Assembly: GCA_019359125.1 (NCBI GenBank) | Contig: JAHHHY010000002.1 | Span: 558,001 to 622,000, forward strand | Source of the DNA: Pleurocapsa minor GSE-CHR-MK 17-07R | GTDB lineage: Bacteria > Chloroflexota > Anaerolineae > Aggregatilineales > Phototrophicaceae | DNA length: 64,000 nucleotides | Direction of reading: 5' to 3' | In this document: positions 33,250-42,001 of the stretch, piece by piece | How positions within the stretch are numbered: position 1 is the first letter of the stretch | Layout of the letters: each line of letters begins with the position of its first letter | Position numbers and translations under genes: made by a program | Notes under the pieces: generated by a model | Seen by the model: only the letters and a program-made list of their open reading frames with translations | Database searches by the model: none | What the model was told of the DNA's origin: nothing

Positions 33250-34950
33250 GTGTCTGCAATCGGCGCATTTACCTTCGTACTACACAGTCATTTGCCTTAC
33301 GCGCGTCTGGCTGGTCGTTGGCCGCATGGGGAAGAGTGGATCCATGAGGCTGCTCTGGAGACCTATATTCCTTTGCTGGAAACGCTGTATGCCCTGCGTG
33401 ACGAGGGCGTAAAATTCCGCATCACCATCGGCATCACCCCGATTCTGGCTGAACAGCTGGATGACGCCGACGTAAAAGATCATTTTGACCAGTATCTTGA
33501 TGACCGTATTGAATCAGCAAAGAAAGATCTTGAGCTTTTCAGTGCAGAAGAGCCGCAGGACGAGCAGATGATTGTCCTGGCGAAGTGGTATCAGGAAACC
33601 TTCGAACGTGTGAAGGAAACCTTTGACCACAAATTCAATCGTGACATTCTGGGCGCTTTCAAGGTGCTGCAGGATGAAGGCTATATCGAAATCACCACCT
33701 GCGCGGCCACCCACGGTTACCTGCCGCTGATGGGCAACGACAGCACGATCGAGGCGCAGCTGCGCACCGGGATTCGCAGCTACGAGCGCATGTTTGGCCG
33801 CAAGCCCACCGGCATCTGGCTGCCAGAGTGCGCCTATCGCCCGGCCTATGTGACCGAATCTGGCCGCCGCCGCCCCGGCATCGAGCATTTCCTGGCGGAA
33901 AATGGCATCAAGGTGTTCTTCAGCGAAACGCACACCGTCACCGGCGGCAAGCCGGTCGGCGTGGCGGGTGGCGACGTGATCGGGCCTTACGGCGAAATCA
34001 AGCGCCGCTATGTGATTCCCGCGTCGAAGGAGCTGAATGCGCCTGAAAGCGGCGCGACCACGATGCACCCGCATTACGTCTATGACACCACCAATCACCC
34101 GGCTGAACAGCATTCCGGCGTGTCGGTGATTGCGCGCAACAACCGCGTCGGCCAGCAGGTGTGGAGCGCGGACTGGGGTTATCCCGGCGACTTTGACTAT
34201 CGTGAATTCCACCGCAAGGCGGGCACCAGCGGCATCCAGTACTGGCGCATCACCGGCGTCGGCGTGGACCTGGGCCACAAGGACCTGTACCACCCGGACT
34301 GGGCTGCCTATAAGATCGATCAGCATGCCGAGCATTTCGCGCATCTGGTGGGCGATCAACTGCGCAAGTATTACCAGGAAACCGGCAAGTTCGGCCTGGT
34401 GGCTGCCAATTACGATACCGAGCTGTTTGGCCACTGGTGGTATGAAGGCGTGGAATGGCTGGGCAAGGTGCTGCGCCATCTGTCGCGTATGGACAGCGTG
34501 GAGCTGACCACCGCGTCGCGCCACGTGGCCAACTACCCGCCGGAAAACGTGCTCAATCTGCCTGAAAGCTCGTGGGGCGCAGGCGGCACGCATTTCGTCT
34601 GGGACAACAACGAGACACACTGGATGTGGGCGCCGATTCACGAAGCCGAATCGCGCATGGAAGCGCTGGCCAACAAGTACACCAGCCCCACGCCCGATGA
34701 AGCCATCGTGCTGGCGCAGACCGCCCGTGAAGCCCTGCTGCTGGAAAGTAGCGACTGGCCGTTCCTGGTGACGACCGGGCAGGCGCGCGAGTACTCGATC
34801 CAGCGCTTCAGCCAGCATCTGGAGCGGTTTAACCGCCTGGCTGCCAGCCTGGAAAAGGATGCCCCGGATGTGGCGCTGGCCGAGGAACTGTATGAGCTGG
34901 ACAAGGTGTTTGCGGATATCGACTATCGCGACTTCCGCACCGTGAACTAG
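33250..34950 (+). CDS. GH57 1,4-alpha-glucan branching enzyme
   Basis: A 566-residue glycoside hydrolase of family 57 that introduces alpha-1,6 branches into glycogen. The family start FTFVLHSHLPYAR is intact; the catalytic nucleophile is Glu193 in GIWLPECAYRP, and the acid/base is Asp389 in YDTELFGHWWYEG. The C-terminal third is helical, as in archaeal and Thermus GH57 branching enzymes. The start is GTG at 33250 with a GGGGG run about 12 nt upstream. It opens a glycogen region with glgA, glgC and glgP on the same strand, which supports branching over amylopullulanase activity. Confidence 0.88.
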   Translation: MSAIGAFTFVLHSHLPYARLAGRWPHGEEWIHEAALETYIPLLETLYALRDEGVKFRITIGITPILAEQLDDADVKDHFDQYLDDRIESAKKDLELFSAEEPQDEQMIVLAKWYQETFERVKETFDHKFNRDILGAFKVLQDEGYIEITTCAATHGYLPLMGNDSTIEAQLRTGIRSYERMFGRKPTGIWLPECAYRPAYVTESGRRRPGIEHFLAENGIKVFFSETHTVTGGKPVGVAGGDVIGPYGEIKRRYVIPASKELNAPESGATTMHPHYVYDTTNHPAEQHSGVSVIARNNRVGQQVWSADWGYPGDFDYREFHRKAGTSGIQYWRITGVGVDLGHKDLYHPDWAAYKIDQHAEHFAHLVGDQLRKYYQETGKFGLVAANYDTELFGHWWYEGVEWLGKVLRHLSRMDSVELTTASRHVANYPPENVLNLPESSWGAGGTHFVWDNNETHWMWAPIHEAESRMEALANKYTSPTPDEAIVLAQTAREALLLESSDWPFLVTTGQAREYSIQRFSQHLERFNRLAASLEKDAPDVALAEELYELDKVFADIDYRDFRTVN

Positions 34951-34982
34951 CCCGCGCGATTCGCGGCAAATAGTGCAGGCTG

Positions 34983-35030
34983 AGCGCGCTGGCGTATGAG
35001 GAATTCCGCATAGTCAGCGCGCTTTATTTC
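34983..35030 (+). terminator. Terminator between branching enzyme and glgA
   Basis: A 9-bp perfect stem (AGCGCGCTG 34983-34991 with CAGCGCGCT 35015-35023) is followed by TTATTTC and more T. It lies 32 nt after the GH57 stop, so glgA probably has a separate or partly separate transcript. Confidence 0.68.
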
Positions 35031-35056
35031 TTTTTGAACCACCGAAGGATGCTGTC

Positions 35057-36514
35057 ATGAATGTCTTGTTTGTAAGTGCCGAAGTCGATCCATTTGCGAA
35101 GGTGGGCGGCCTGGCGGATGTGGTCGGTTCGCTGCCGGCCGCGCTGCGGAAGGCTGGCGTGGATGCGCGGGTGCTGATGCCGCTTTACGGCACAATCAAT
35201 CTGGACAAATACGAGATTGAATACCAGTTCAGCTTTCAGATGCATCGCCGCAATGGCACGGCCGACTGTCATATTTTCCGAACGATTCATGACGGCGTGC
35301 CCGTCTACTTCCTCAAGTCGTGGCCGTTTTTTGGCGACGAAGCCAGCGTGTATACCGAATGGAGCTGGGACTCGCCGCGCTTTGTGTTTTTCGCGCAGGC
35401 CATCATCGCGACCTGCGACGCGCTGCGCGAGCATGAAAACTGGTCGGTCGAGATGGTGCATGCCAACGACTGGCATACCGGCCTGGTGCCGTTTCTCGTC
35501 AACGAGGAACGCTGGCGACAGGAATGGGCCCAGGTGGGCACGATGTTTACCATCCACAATATGGCCTATCAGGGCGATCACCTGGGCGGCTGGATGTTCG
35601 ATGCGGGTGTTCCCGGTCGCCATCACCCTGAGCTGGAATCGCGCGGCCTGACCGACAATGCCATGGCCATCGCGCTCGTCTACTCGGACATCATCACCAC
35701 CGTCAGCCCGCGCTATGCCACCGAGATTCAGTATCCGTACATGGGTTTTGGGCTGGATGGCCTGCTGCGCTGGCGGGTGTCTGACCTGCATGGCATCGTC
35801 AATGGCATCGACACCACCCAGTGGAATCCGGCGGTTGATCCGCTGGTGGTGGCCCATTTCGACGCCAACAGCTTTCCTGAGCATCGCCCGCGCAACAAAC
35901 GGGCCTTGCAGCAGGAAGTCGGCCTGGAAGAGCGTGACGAGGTCATGGTGATCGGCATGGTGAGCAGGCTGGTGTGGCAGAAGGGCTTCGACCTGGCCTT
36001 TCCCGCGCTGCGCGGCCTGCTGGCGGGCTATGATGTGCAGTTTGTCGGGCTTGGCTCTGGCGAGCCGGCGCTGAACGCGCAGCTCAGCCAGCTTGGAACG
36101 GACTTCCCCGACAAGGCGCGCGCGTTTGTGGGCTATAACGCTGCGGTGGCGCAGCACATTTATGCCGGTTGCGACCTGTTCCTGATGCCCAGCCGCTTTG
36201 AGCCGTGCGGTGTGGGCCAGCTGCTGGCGATGCGCTATGGCGCGCTGCCGCTGGTGCGCGAGACGGGCGGTCTGGCCGACACCGTGCAGAATTACGACAA
36301 CGCCGATGGCGTGGTGGGCACTGGCTTTGTCTTTAGCTGGGAGCAGAGCGAGGCGCTGTATGGCACGCTGACCTGGGCGCTGGACACGTTCCAGAATCGG
36401 CCGCATGCCTGGAAGCAGATGCAGCGCAATGCCATGCTGCATGATTCAAGCTGGACGAGCGGCGTGAAGCAGTACACGGCACTTTATGAGCAGGCGCTTG
36501 CGCGTCACCGATAA
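35057..36514 (+). CDS. glgA: Glycogen synthase (GT5)
   Basis: A 485-residue ADP-glucose (or UDP-glucose) dependent glycogen synthase. The N-terminal substrate loop is VDPFAKVGGLADVVGSLP (residues about 11-28), the central linker contains HANDWHTGLVP, and the donor-binding end has SRFEPCGVGQLLAMRYG and RETGGLADTV. Length is standard for bacterial GlgA. The ATG at 35057 has an AAGGA site. It is followed after 15 nt by a small membrane-protein gene and then glgC, which makes the ADP-glucose donor. Confidence 0.94.
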   Translation: MNVLFVSAEVDPFAKVGGLADVVGSLPAALRKAGVDARVLMPLYGTINLDKYEIEYQFSFQMHRRNGTADCHIFRTIHDGVPVYFLKSWPFFGDEASVYTEWSWDSPRFVFFAQAIIATCDALREHENWSVEMVHANDWHTGLVPFLVNEERWRQEWAQVGTMFTIHNMAYQGDHLGGWMFDAGVPGRHHPELESRGLTDNAMAIALVYSDIITTVSPRYATEIQYPYMGFGLDGLLRWRVSDLHGIVNGIDTTQWNPAVDPLVVAHFDANSFPEHRPRNKRALQQEVGLEERDEVMVIGMVSRLVWQKGFDLAFPALRGLLAGYDVQFVGLGSGEPALNAQLSQLGTDFPDKARAFVGYNAAVAQHIYAGCDLFLMPSRFEPCGVGQLLAMRYGALPLVRETGGLADTVQNYDNADGVVGTGFVFSWEQSEALYGTLTWALDTFQNRPHAWKQMQRNAMLHDSSWTSGVKQYTALYEQALARHR

Positions 36515-36529
36515 CCAAAGGGGCAGGCT

Positions 36530-36742
36530 ATGCCGAATATAACCGTCAGCGGCAGTCGTGGTTTACAGGAAGATCCAACCGGCTTCGCGCCCGACGATCA
36601 GCGCGTCGTGCTGCATATGGGCAACGGGGCCATTATCGTGCGCGTCAATGTCAGCGAGACGTTTGGCGTCTTCGTGCTTGGCTTAATCTGCATGGGGCTG
36701 CTGATCCTGCTGGCGCGCAAAAACCGGGGCAAAAAAGACTGA
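36530..36742 (+). CDS. Small single-pass membrane protein between glgA and glgC
   Basis: A 70-residue protein. Residues 1-43 are hydrophilic (start MPNITVSGSRG), one hydrophobic helix spans about 45-62 (FGVFVLGLICMGLLILLA), and the tail is basic (RKNRGKKD), which suggests the C-terminus is cytosolic. No domain was recognised. It begins 15 nt after the glgA stop with a GGGG-type site, so it is co-transcribed with the glycogen genes. It could tether a glycogen enzyme to the membrane, or simply be a conserved passenger. Confidence 0.62.
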   Translation: MPNITVSGSRGLQEDPTGFAPDDQRVVLHMGNGAIIVRVNVSETFGVFVLGLICMGLLILLARKNRGKKD

Positions 36743-36806
36743 GACAGTTTTCAGGGAACGCGGTACACTTCAGAGACGTTATGCGCGATGTGAAAGGACA
36801 CCATAG

Positions 36807-38069
36807 ATGAAGGTCAAAGCAGTCATTCTGGCGGGTGGGGAGGGCACACGACTGGCCACCCTGACGGCCAAGCGCGCCAAGCCGGCTGTGCCGTTTGCAG
36901 GAAAATATCGCATTATAGATTTTGCGCTAAGCAATTGTGTGAACTCGAATATTTTTGACGTGCTCATTCTGACCCAGTATCGCCCGCACAGCCTGAACGA
37001 CCACATCGAGCGCGGCCGCCCGTGGGACCTCGACCGTTCGTTTACCGGTGGCGTGCAGATTTTGCAGCCGTACAAGGGGCGTCTGGACACCGACTGGTAT
37101 GCAGGCACGGCCGATGCGGTGACGCAGAACCTGAACTTTGTGCGTCGTGGCCGCCCGGACTACGTGCTCATCCTGTCTGGCGACCATATCTACGAGATGG
37201 ATTATGACGTGCTGGTGCAGTATCACCGCGAGAAGGGCGCCGACGCCACCATCTGCGTGATCAGCGTGCCGATGGACGAAGCGCCGCGCTATGGCATCCT
37301 CGGCATCGACGATGATATGCGTGTGAATGCATTCGTCGAGAAGCCGAAGAATCCGCCCAGCAACCTGGCCAGCATGGGCGTGTATGTGTTCACCTACAGC
37401 GTGCTGGAGCAGCTCCTCGAAGAGGACCGCGCCAATAAGGAAAGCAGCAAGGACTTCGGCAAAGACATCATCCCGCGCATGGTGCGCGACCAGATGAACG
37501 TGTTTGCCTATTCATATGGCGGCTACTGGATCGATGTCGGGACGATTGACGCGTTCTGGGAAGCCCACATGGACCTGCTGGCGTCTCCCCCGTCGATCAA
37601 TCTGAATGACCGTACCTGGGTCATCCACACCAAGAGCGAGGAGCGTCCGCCGGTGCAGATTGCCGCTGGCGCCACGGTCAGCAACAGCATGATCACCCAT
37701 GGTTGCGTGATTGCCGAAGGGGCGATTGTCGAGCGTTCGGTGCTGTCACCCGGCGTGTATATCGGGCCGAATGCGGTGGTACGCGAGAGTATCATCCTGA
37801 ATGACGCCTATATCGAGGCGGGCGCCCGCGTGGAGCGCGCGATCATCGACAAGATGGCCGTGATCGGTCGCGACTCGCATGTGGGCCAGATTCCCGATGT
37901 GGGCGAGCTGGGCATCACCTGCGTGGGTAAGAATGCGCATGTGCCCGCCGGATTCACCATCGGCTATGGCGCTATCCTGGGCACCGACCTGCGCGCCGAA
38001 GCGTTCAATCAGTTCAAGGACAAGGTCGTGCCGGCCAACAGCATGGTGGGGTATTCGGGCAAGCGCTAG
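36807..38069 (+). CDS. glgC: Glucose-1-phosphate adenylyltransferase
   Basis: A 420-residue enzyme that makes ADP-glucose from glucose-1-phosphate and ATP, the committed step of glycogen synthesis. The nucleotidyltransferase start is [21 protein letters not shown]. The substrate and product sites include [19 protein letters not shown] and FVEKPKNPP. The C-terminal part (about 290-415) is a left-handed beta-helix with hexapeptide repeats, the allosteric domain. The ATG at 36807 is the natural start. A terminator follows at 38095. Confidence 0.94.
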   Translation: MKVKAVILAGGEGTRLATLTAKRAKPAVPFAGKYRIIDFALSNCVNSNIFDVLILTQYRPHSLNDHIERGRPWDLDRSFTGGVQILQPYKGRLDTDWYAGTADAVTQNLNFVRRGRPDYVLILSGDHIYEMDYDVLVQYHREKGADATICVISVPMDEAPRYGILGIDDDMRVNAFVEKPKNPPSNLASMGVYVFTYSVLEQLLEEDRANKESSKDFGKDIIPRMVRDQMNVFAYSYGGYWIDVGTIDAFWEAHMDLLASPPSINLNDRTWVIHTKSEERPPVQIAAGATVSNSMITHGCVIAEGAIVERSVLSPGVYIGPNAVVRESIILNDAYIEAGARVERAIIDKMAVIGRDSHVGQIPDVGELGITCVGKNAHVPAGFTIGYGAILGTDLRAEAFNQFKDKVVPANSMVGYSGKR

Positions 38070-38094
38070 TCCCCCGGCTGAGTATACAGGCATG

Positions 38095-38147
38095 AAAGGC
38101 ATCAGGGACACCGGCGATTCCGTCGGTGCCCCTGATGCCTTTGTTTT
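38095..38147 (+). terminator. Rho-independent terminator of glgC
   Basis: A long stem (AAAGGCATCAGGG 38095-38107 with CCCCTGATGCCTTT 38129-38142, plus inner pairs) is followed by TTTGTTTT. It lies between convergent glgC and the CBM48 gene. Confidence 0.82.
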
Positions 38148-38175
38148 CGCAGAAGCGCGATGCTGACTGTGGCGC

Positions 38176-38481
38176 CTAGACGCTGATGATGGAGTTTTCT
38201 TCCCCAAAGCCGTTCGGCTGATAGCGATCAGCCGCGTCGTCGTTGTGCCATTCGGTACCGTTCACCAGATAGCGGAATGCGTATTCACGACCCGTGTCCA
38301 GCTTGACGGTGACCTTGAAGCTGCCATCCTTCTGGCGCTTCATCGGATGGGTGCTTTCGCTCCACTCATTGAAATCCCCGGCCAGAATCACGCTTTCGCC
38401 CTGCCACTTCAGCGGCGCGATAAACGTGACCTCGCAGACGGGCTTGGTTTTCAGGTACTTTTTCTCGAGCATTGCAGTCAT
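38176..38481 (-). CDS. Free-standing CBM48 / isoamylase N-terminal domain protein
   Basis: A 101-residue protein that is essentially one CBM48 (E-set) glycogen-binding domain: VTFIAPLKWQGESVILAGDFNEWSE, then DGSFKVTVKLDTGREYAFRYLVNG and a terminal WHNDDAADRYQPNGFGEENS. The GDFNxW and FRYxV(N/D)G motifs are those of carbohydrate-binding AMPK-beta and branching-enzyme N-domains. No catalytic domain is attached. The ATG at 38481 has a GAGGAT site. Set between glgC and glgP, it may target an enzyme to glycogen; the GH57 branching enzyme here has no CBM48 of its own. Confidence 0.85.
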   Translation of the reverse strand: MTAMLEKKYLKTKPVCEVTFIAPLKWQGESVILAGDFNEWSESTHPMKRQKDGSFKVTVKLDTGREYAFRYLVNGTEWHNDDAADRYQPNGFGEENSIISV

Positions 38482-38642
38482 ATATCCTCATCGCTATACG
38501 GATGTTTCGCATCGTGATTTTATCATTTTTGTAATGTGATTGAAGTGTGTATTTTTTAAGCCCGGTTAACGTTCTGCCATATCCTCGTTTTGATTTCTTC
38601 GGATTATGCGCGCGTGGTATTATCATGCGGTAGAATCAATCT

Positions 38643-38661
38643 GACCCAGGTCACCTGGGTC
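38643..38661. promoter_or_regulatory. 19-bp perfect palindrome upstream of glgP
   Basis: GACCCAGGT-C-ACCTGGGTC is a perfect inverted repeat with 9-bp arms, 91 bp before the glgP ATG and in the 271-bp space shared with the divergent CBM48 gene. It follows a possible -10 (TAGAAT, 38631-38636), so a bound regulator would block glgP transcription. It looks like a dimeric repressor operator; the regulator is not known. Confidence 0.5.
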
Positions 38662-38752
38662 GCGTATCTGTTCTTATGCATAAAGATCGTGTGGCCGCCC
38701 AAAAAGTCCGCCGCGCGTGACCTTCTGATGACTATAGAGGAGTGTCCGATTC

Positions 38753-41317
38753 ATGGTGAAGCCTGTCGCCAAGGTAAGCGTTGTCCCTCGTTTGCCGGAG
38801 CCGCTTAAACGTTTTACAGAGCTTGCATACAATTTGCGCTGGTCGTGGGACGACGACAGCCGCGCCCTGTTCCGCCGTCTGGACCGCGAGCTGTGGGTGC
38901 AGACGACCCATAACCCGGTTACGTTTCTGGGCATGATCGATCAGCGCCGCCTGGAAGCTGCGGTGGAAGATCCGTCATTCATGGCGCATTATCGCCGCGT
39001 CATCGATGCGCTGGACCAGTATATGAACCCGGAAAAGACCTGGTACAGCGAGAAATATAAGGGCGAGAAGCAGCCGCTGATTGCCTACTTCTCGATGGAA
39101 TTCGGCCTGACGGAATGCCTGCAGAATTACTCTGGCGGCCTGGGCGTGCTCAGCGGTGACCACCTGAAAAGCGCCAGCGACCTGGGTGTGCCGCTGGTGG
39201 GCGTCGGCCTGCTGTATCAGGAAGGCTACTTCCGCCAGTATCTGAATGCCGACGGCTATCAGCAGGAGCTGTATCCGATCAACGACTACAGCCTGCAGCC
39301 TGTCACGCTGATGCGCGACAAAGATGGCGAGGCGCTGCTCGTCTCGGTGGAGCTGCCCGGCCGCCCCCTGTATGCGCAGATCTGGAAGGTGCAGGTGGGC
39401 CGTGTGCCGCTGTACCTGCTGGATACCAATATCGACAAGAACCCGCTGGAAGAAGACCGCAACCTGACCGACCGCCTGTATGGCGGCGACCGGCGCACGC
39501 GTATTCGCCAGGAAATCCTGATGGGCATCGGCGGCATCCGCGCGCTGGAGGCCCTCGGCCTGCGCCCGGACATCTGCCACATGAACGAAGGCCATTCGGC
39601 ATTTCTGGCGCTGGAGCGCATCCGCAATTTCATGCGCGAGCACAAAGTGGGCTTCTACGAGGCGATGACGATCACCGGCGCCTCGCAGGTGTTCACCACC
39701 CACACGCCTGTGCCGGCTGGCCTGGAGCGCTTTGGCTTCGACCTGATGGACGAGCATTTCACCAATTACGCCCGCGAACTGGGCCTGACGCGCGAACAGT
39801 TCCTCGATCTGGGCCGCGAGAACATGGGCACCTACGAGTTGTTCTCGATGCCGGTTATGGCGGTCAAGATGTCGGCGGCCAGCAATGGCGTGGCCAAGCT
39901 GCACGGCGATGTCAGCCGCCGCCTGTGGCAGTGGATGTCGCCGTCATTCCCGGTGAAGGACGTGCCGATTTCCAGCGTAACCAATGGGATCCACACGCAG
40001 ACGTGGGTCAGCCGCGATATCGCTGGCCTGCTTGATCGCTATCTCGATCCCGCCTGGCGCAGTGAAGACTGGCGCCCGGAAATCTGGGAAGAAATCGACC
40101 AGGTGCCAGACAGCGAACTGTGGCGCACGCACGAATTCCGCCGTGAACGCCTGGTGCTGTTCGCGCGCAAGCGGCTGGTGTCACAACTGACGCGCCGCGG
40201 CGCCTCGCAGGCTGAGATTGGCCATGCCAATGAAGTGCTGAATCCGCAGGCGCTGACGATTGGCTTCGCCCGTCGTTTCGCCACCTACAAGCGCGCGACC
40301 ATGCTGTTCCGCGACCAGGAGCGCCTGCTGCGCATCCTCACCAACCCGGAACGCCCGATGCAGTTTGTGTTCGCGGGCAAGGCGCATCCGCACGATGAGG
40401 CGGGCAAGGAATTCATCCGCCAGATTGCGCATCTGGCTCGCCAGCCGCAGTTCCGCGATCACCTGGTGTTCATCGAAGACTATGACATGCTGGTGGCGCG
40501 TTATATGGTGCAGGGCGTGGACGTGTGGCTGAATAACCCGCGTCGCCCGCAGGAAGCCAGCGGCACCAGCGGCATGAAGGTCATCTACAACGGCGGCCTG
40601 AACTGCTCGATTCTGGATGGCTGGTGGGCCGAGGGGCACTCGCCTGAAGTGGGCTGGGCCATCGGTAATGGCGAGGAATACCCGGATGAAGAAAGCGAAC
40701 GCCAGGATTATGTGGAGAGCGAAGCCCTCTACAACATTCTGGAGCACGATATCGCCCCGCTGTACTACGAGCGTATGGCCGATAACGTGCCGCGTGGCTG
40801 GATGAAGAAGATGAAGCAGAGCTTCAAGACGCTGGCCCCGTACTTCAATACCAGTCGTATGGTGCAGGAATATACCACTGACCTGTATATGCCGAACTAC
40901 CGTCGTCATATCAGCCTGGTGCAGCCTGACCTGAAAGCTGGCTCCGAGTTTGCGCAGTGGCGCACGCGCGTGCTGTCGGCCTGGAAAGATGTGCGCGTGG
41001 CCGATGTGACCGTGAACGAGCGCGAAGTAAGCGTCGGCAGCGAGCTGATTGTGACTGCGCAGATTGAGCTGGGCGCGCTGACAGCGGCTGATGTATTCGT
41101 GGAAGCCTACTACGGCACGCTGACCTCGCGCGGGGACATCAGCGATGATGCCACCGCCGTGCAGATGACGCCGGTTGGTGCCAGCGGCAATGTGCAGACA
41201 TTCACCGTCACGATTATCGCGGAAACCAGCGGCGACCGCGGCATCAGCGTTCGCGTGATGCCAAACAACAAGAGCCTCCAGTCGCCGTTTGCGCTTGGGG
41301 TCATGAGCTGGGCGTAA
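38753..41317 (+). CDS. glgP: Alpha-glucan (glycogen/maltodextrin) phosphorylase
   Basis: An 854-residue PLP enzyme that releases glucose-1-phosphate from alpha-1,4-glucan ends. The N-terminal part resembles the short Thermotoga-type phosphorylases (PEPLKRFTELAYNLRWSW) rather than the E. coli MalP type. Substrate loops include YFSMEFGLTECL and NYSGGLGVLSGDHLKSASDLG. The PLP lysine is Lys609 in EASGTSGMKVIYNGGLN. The C-terminus (about 745-854) adds a beta-rich segment typical of this group. The ATG at 38753 follows an AGGAG site. It completes the glycogen region as the degradative enzyme. Confidence 0.92.
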   Translation: MVKPVAKVSVVPRLPEPLKRFTELAYNLRWSWDDDSRALFRRLDRELWVQTTHNPVTFLGMIDQRRLEAAVEDPSFMAHYRRVIDALDQYMNPEKTWYSEKYKGEKQPLIAYFSMEFGLTECLQNYSGGLGVLSGDHLKSASDLGVPLVGVGLLYQEGYFRQYLNADGYQQELYPINDYSLQPVTLMRDKDGEALLVSVELPGRPLYAQIWKVQVGRVPLYLLDTNIDKNPLEEDRNLTDRLYGGDRRTRIRQEILMGIGGIRALEALGLRPDICHMNEGHSAFLALERIRNFMREHKVGFYEAMTITGASQVFTTHTPVPAGLERFGFDLMDEHFTNYARELGLTREQFLDLGRENMGTYELFSMPVMAVKMSAASNGVAKLHGDVSRRLWQWMSPSFPVKDVPISSVTNGIHTQTWVSRDIAGLLDRYLDPAWRSEDWRPEIWEEIDQVPDSELWRTHEFRRERLVLFARKRLVSQLTRRGASQAEIGHANEVLNPQALTIGFARRFATYKRATMLFRDQERLLRILTNPERPMQFVFAGKAHPHDEAGKEFIRQIAHLARQPQFRDHLVFIEDYDMLVARYMVQGVDVWLNNPRRPQEASGTSGMKVIYNGGLNCSILDGWWAEGHSPEVGWAIGNGEEYPDEESERQDYVESEALYNILEHDIAPLYYERMADNVPRGWMKKMKQSFKTLAPYFNTSRMVQEYTTDLYMPNYRRHISLVQPDLKAGSEFAQWRTRVLSAWKDVRVADVTVNEREVSVGSELIVTAQIELGALTAADVFVEAYYGTLTSRGDISDDATAVQMTPVGASGNVQTFTVTIIAETSGDRGISVRVMPNNKSLQSPFALGVMSWA

Positions 41318-41344
41318 TGCGCCCGGACAGCCTTCACATCTGAG

Positions 41345-41379
41345 ACACACGGGGCGACCATCACAGTCGCCCCGTGTGT
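41345..41379. terminator. Hairpin terminator between convergent glgP and flavoprotein genes
   Basis: A 14-bp perfect stem (41345-41358 with 41366-41379) and a 7-nt loop. T-runs are short on both sides, but it is the only structure between the two converging genes. Confidence 0.65.
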
Positions 41380-41382
41380 TAT

Positions 41383-41883
41383 CTAGCGGTCAAACACCCA
41401 GCGCGTGGGCGATTCAGGAAATTTCGCCAGCGCAAAAATCTTGCTGGCGATGACCTGCGAGGCTTCCGTCCAGCCGTCGCGCTGGCCGTACTTTTCTTCA
41501 TACTGATCGTCCATGCGCCGCAGTAAATCGGCGTCGCTGGTGGTCGTCACCTTGCCCTCGATGATGATCGCCTCAGCCAGGCCGCCCTCCATCGTGCCGG
41601 CCTGCACCGCCACCGTGACATATGGGTTCAGGGCCAGATTCTTCGCCTTGCGCGTCGTCTTGTCGGTGCCAAACAGCAGCGTGTTATCCACCCACGCCAT
41701 CCAGATCGGCATGGTGTGCGGTCGGCCCGCCGGATGCAGCGTCGTCAGCCAGTACACCTGGGCTTTGCGCAGGCGTTCATCTACCCACGACCACGGCAGT
41801 GTGCCTTCCAGCGCGGCTGGCACGCCATAGTCTTTGGGCATGATCGGACGACTGGCTGGTGGAATTTCAGTCATGGTCATCAT
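41383..41883 (-). CDS. Pyridoxamine 5'-phosphate oxidase-like (split-barrel FMN) protein
   Basis: A 166-residue protein with a split-barrel flavin fold. It shows VYWLTTLHPAGRPHTMPIWMAWVDNTLLFGTDKTTRKAKNLALNPYVTV in outline: the strand-turn-strand with conserved TxxxxGxPH and a later KxxNL. Such proteins bind FMN or F420 and reduce small substrates; the PNPOx-like F420-dependent group (TIGR03618-type) fits as well. A specific role cannot be read. The ATG at 41883 has an AGGA site. It is monocistronic between a terminator and the cytochrome terminator. Confidence 0.78.
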   Translation of the reverse strand: MMTMTEIPPASRPIMPKDYGVPAALEGTLPWSWVDERLRKAQVYWLTTLHPAGRPHTMPIWMAWVDNTLLFGTDKTTRKAKNLALNPYVTVAVQAGTMEGGLAEAIIIEGKVTTTSDADLLRRMDDQYEEKYGQRDGWTEASQVIASKIFALAKFPESPTRWVFDR

Positions 41884-41940
41884 TCCTCGTGATTGAAAGT
41901 TCGGTAACTAGTATATGCAGGTCAGCCGCAAAAGTGTGAA

Positions 41941-41984
41941 ACAAAAACAGCCCGCGGTGCGTACTGATGCACGACGGGCTGTTT
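41941..41984 (-). terminator. Rho-independent terminator of the cytochrome c gene
   Basis: A 10-bp outer stem (AAACAGCCCG 41945-41954 with CGGGCTGTTT 41975-41984) and an inner TGC pairing is followed on the minus strand by TTTTTGTTT. It begins 17 nt after the cytochrome stop. Confidence 0.8.
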
Positions 41985-42001
41985 GGTGGAGGGCAGTGCG
42001 T

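Noticed and set aside
33514-34818. Minus-strand open frame of 434 codons opposite the GH57 gene
   Set aside because: The GH57 catalytic residues are on the plus strand; the antisense product is His/Ala/Arg-rich without a family match.
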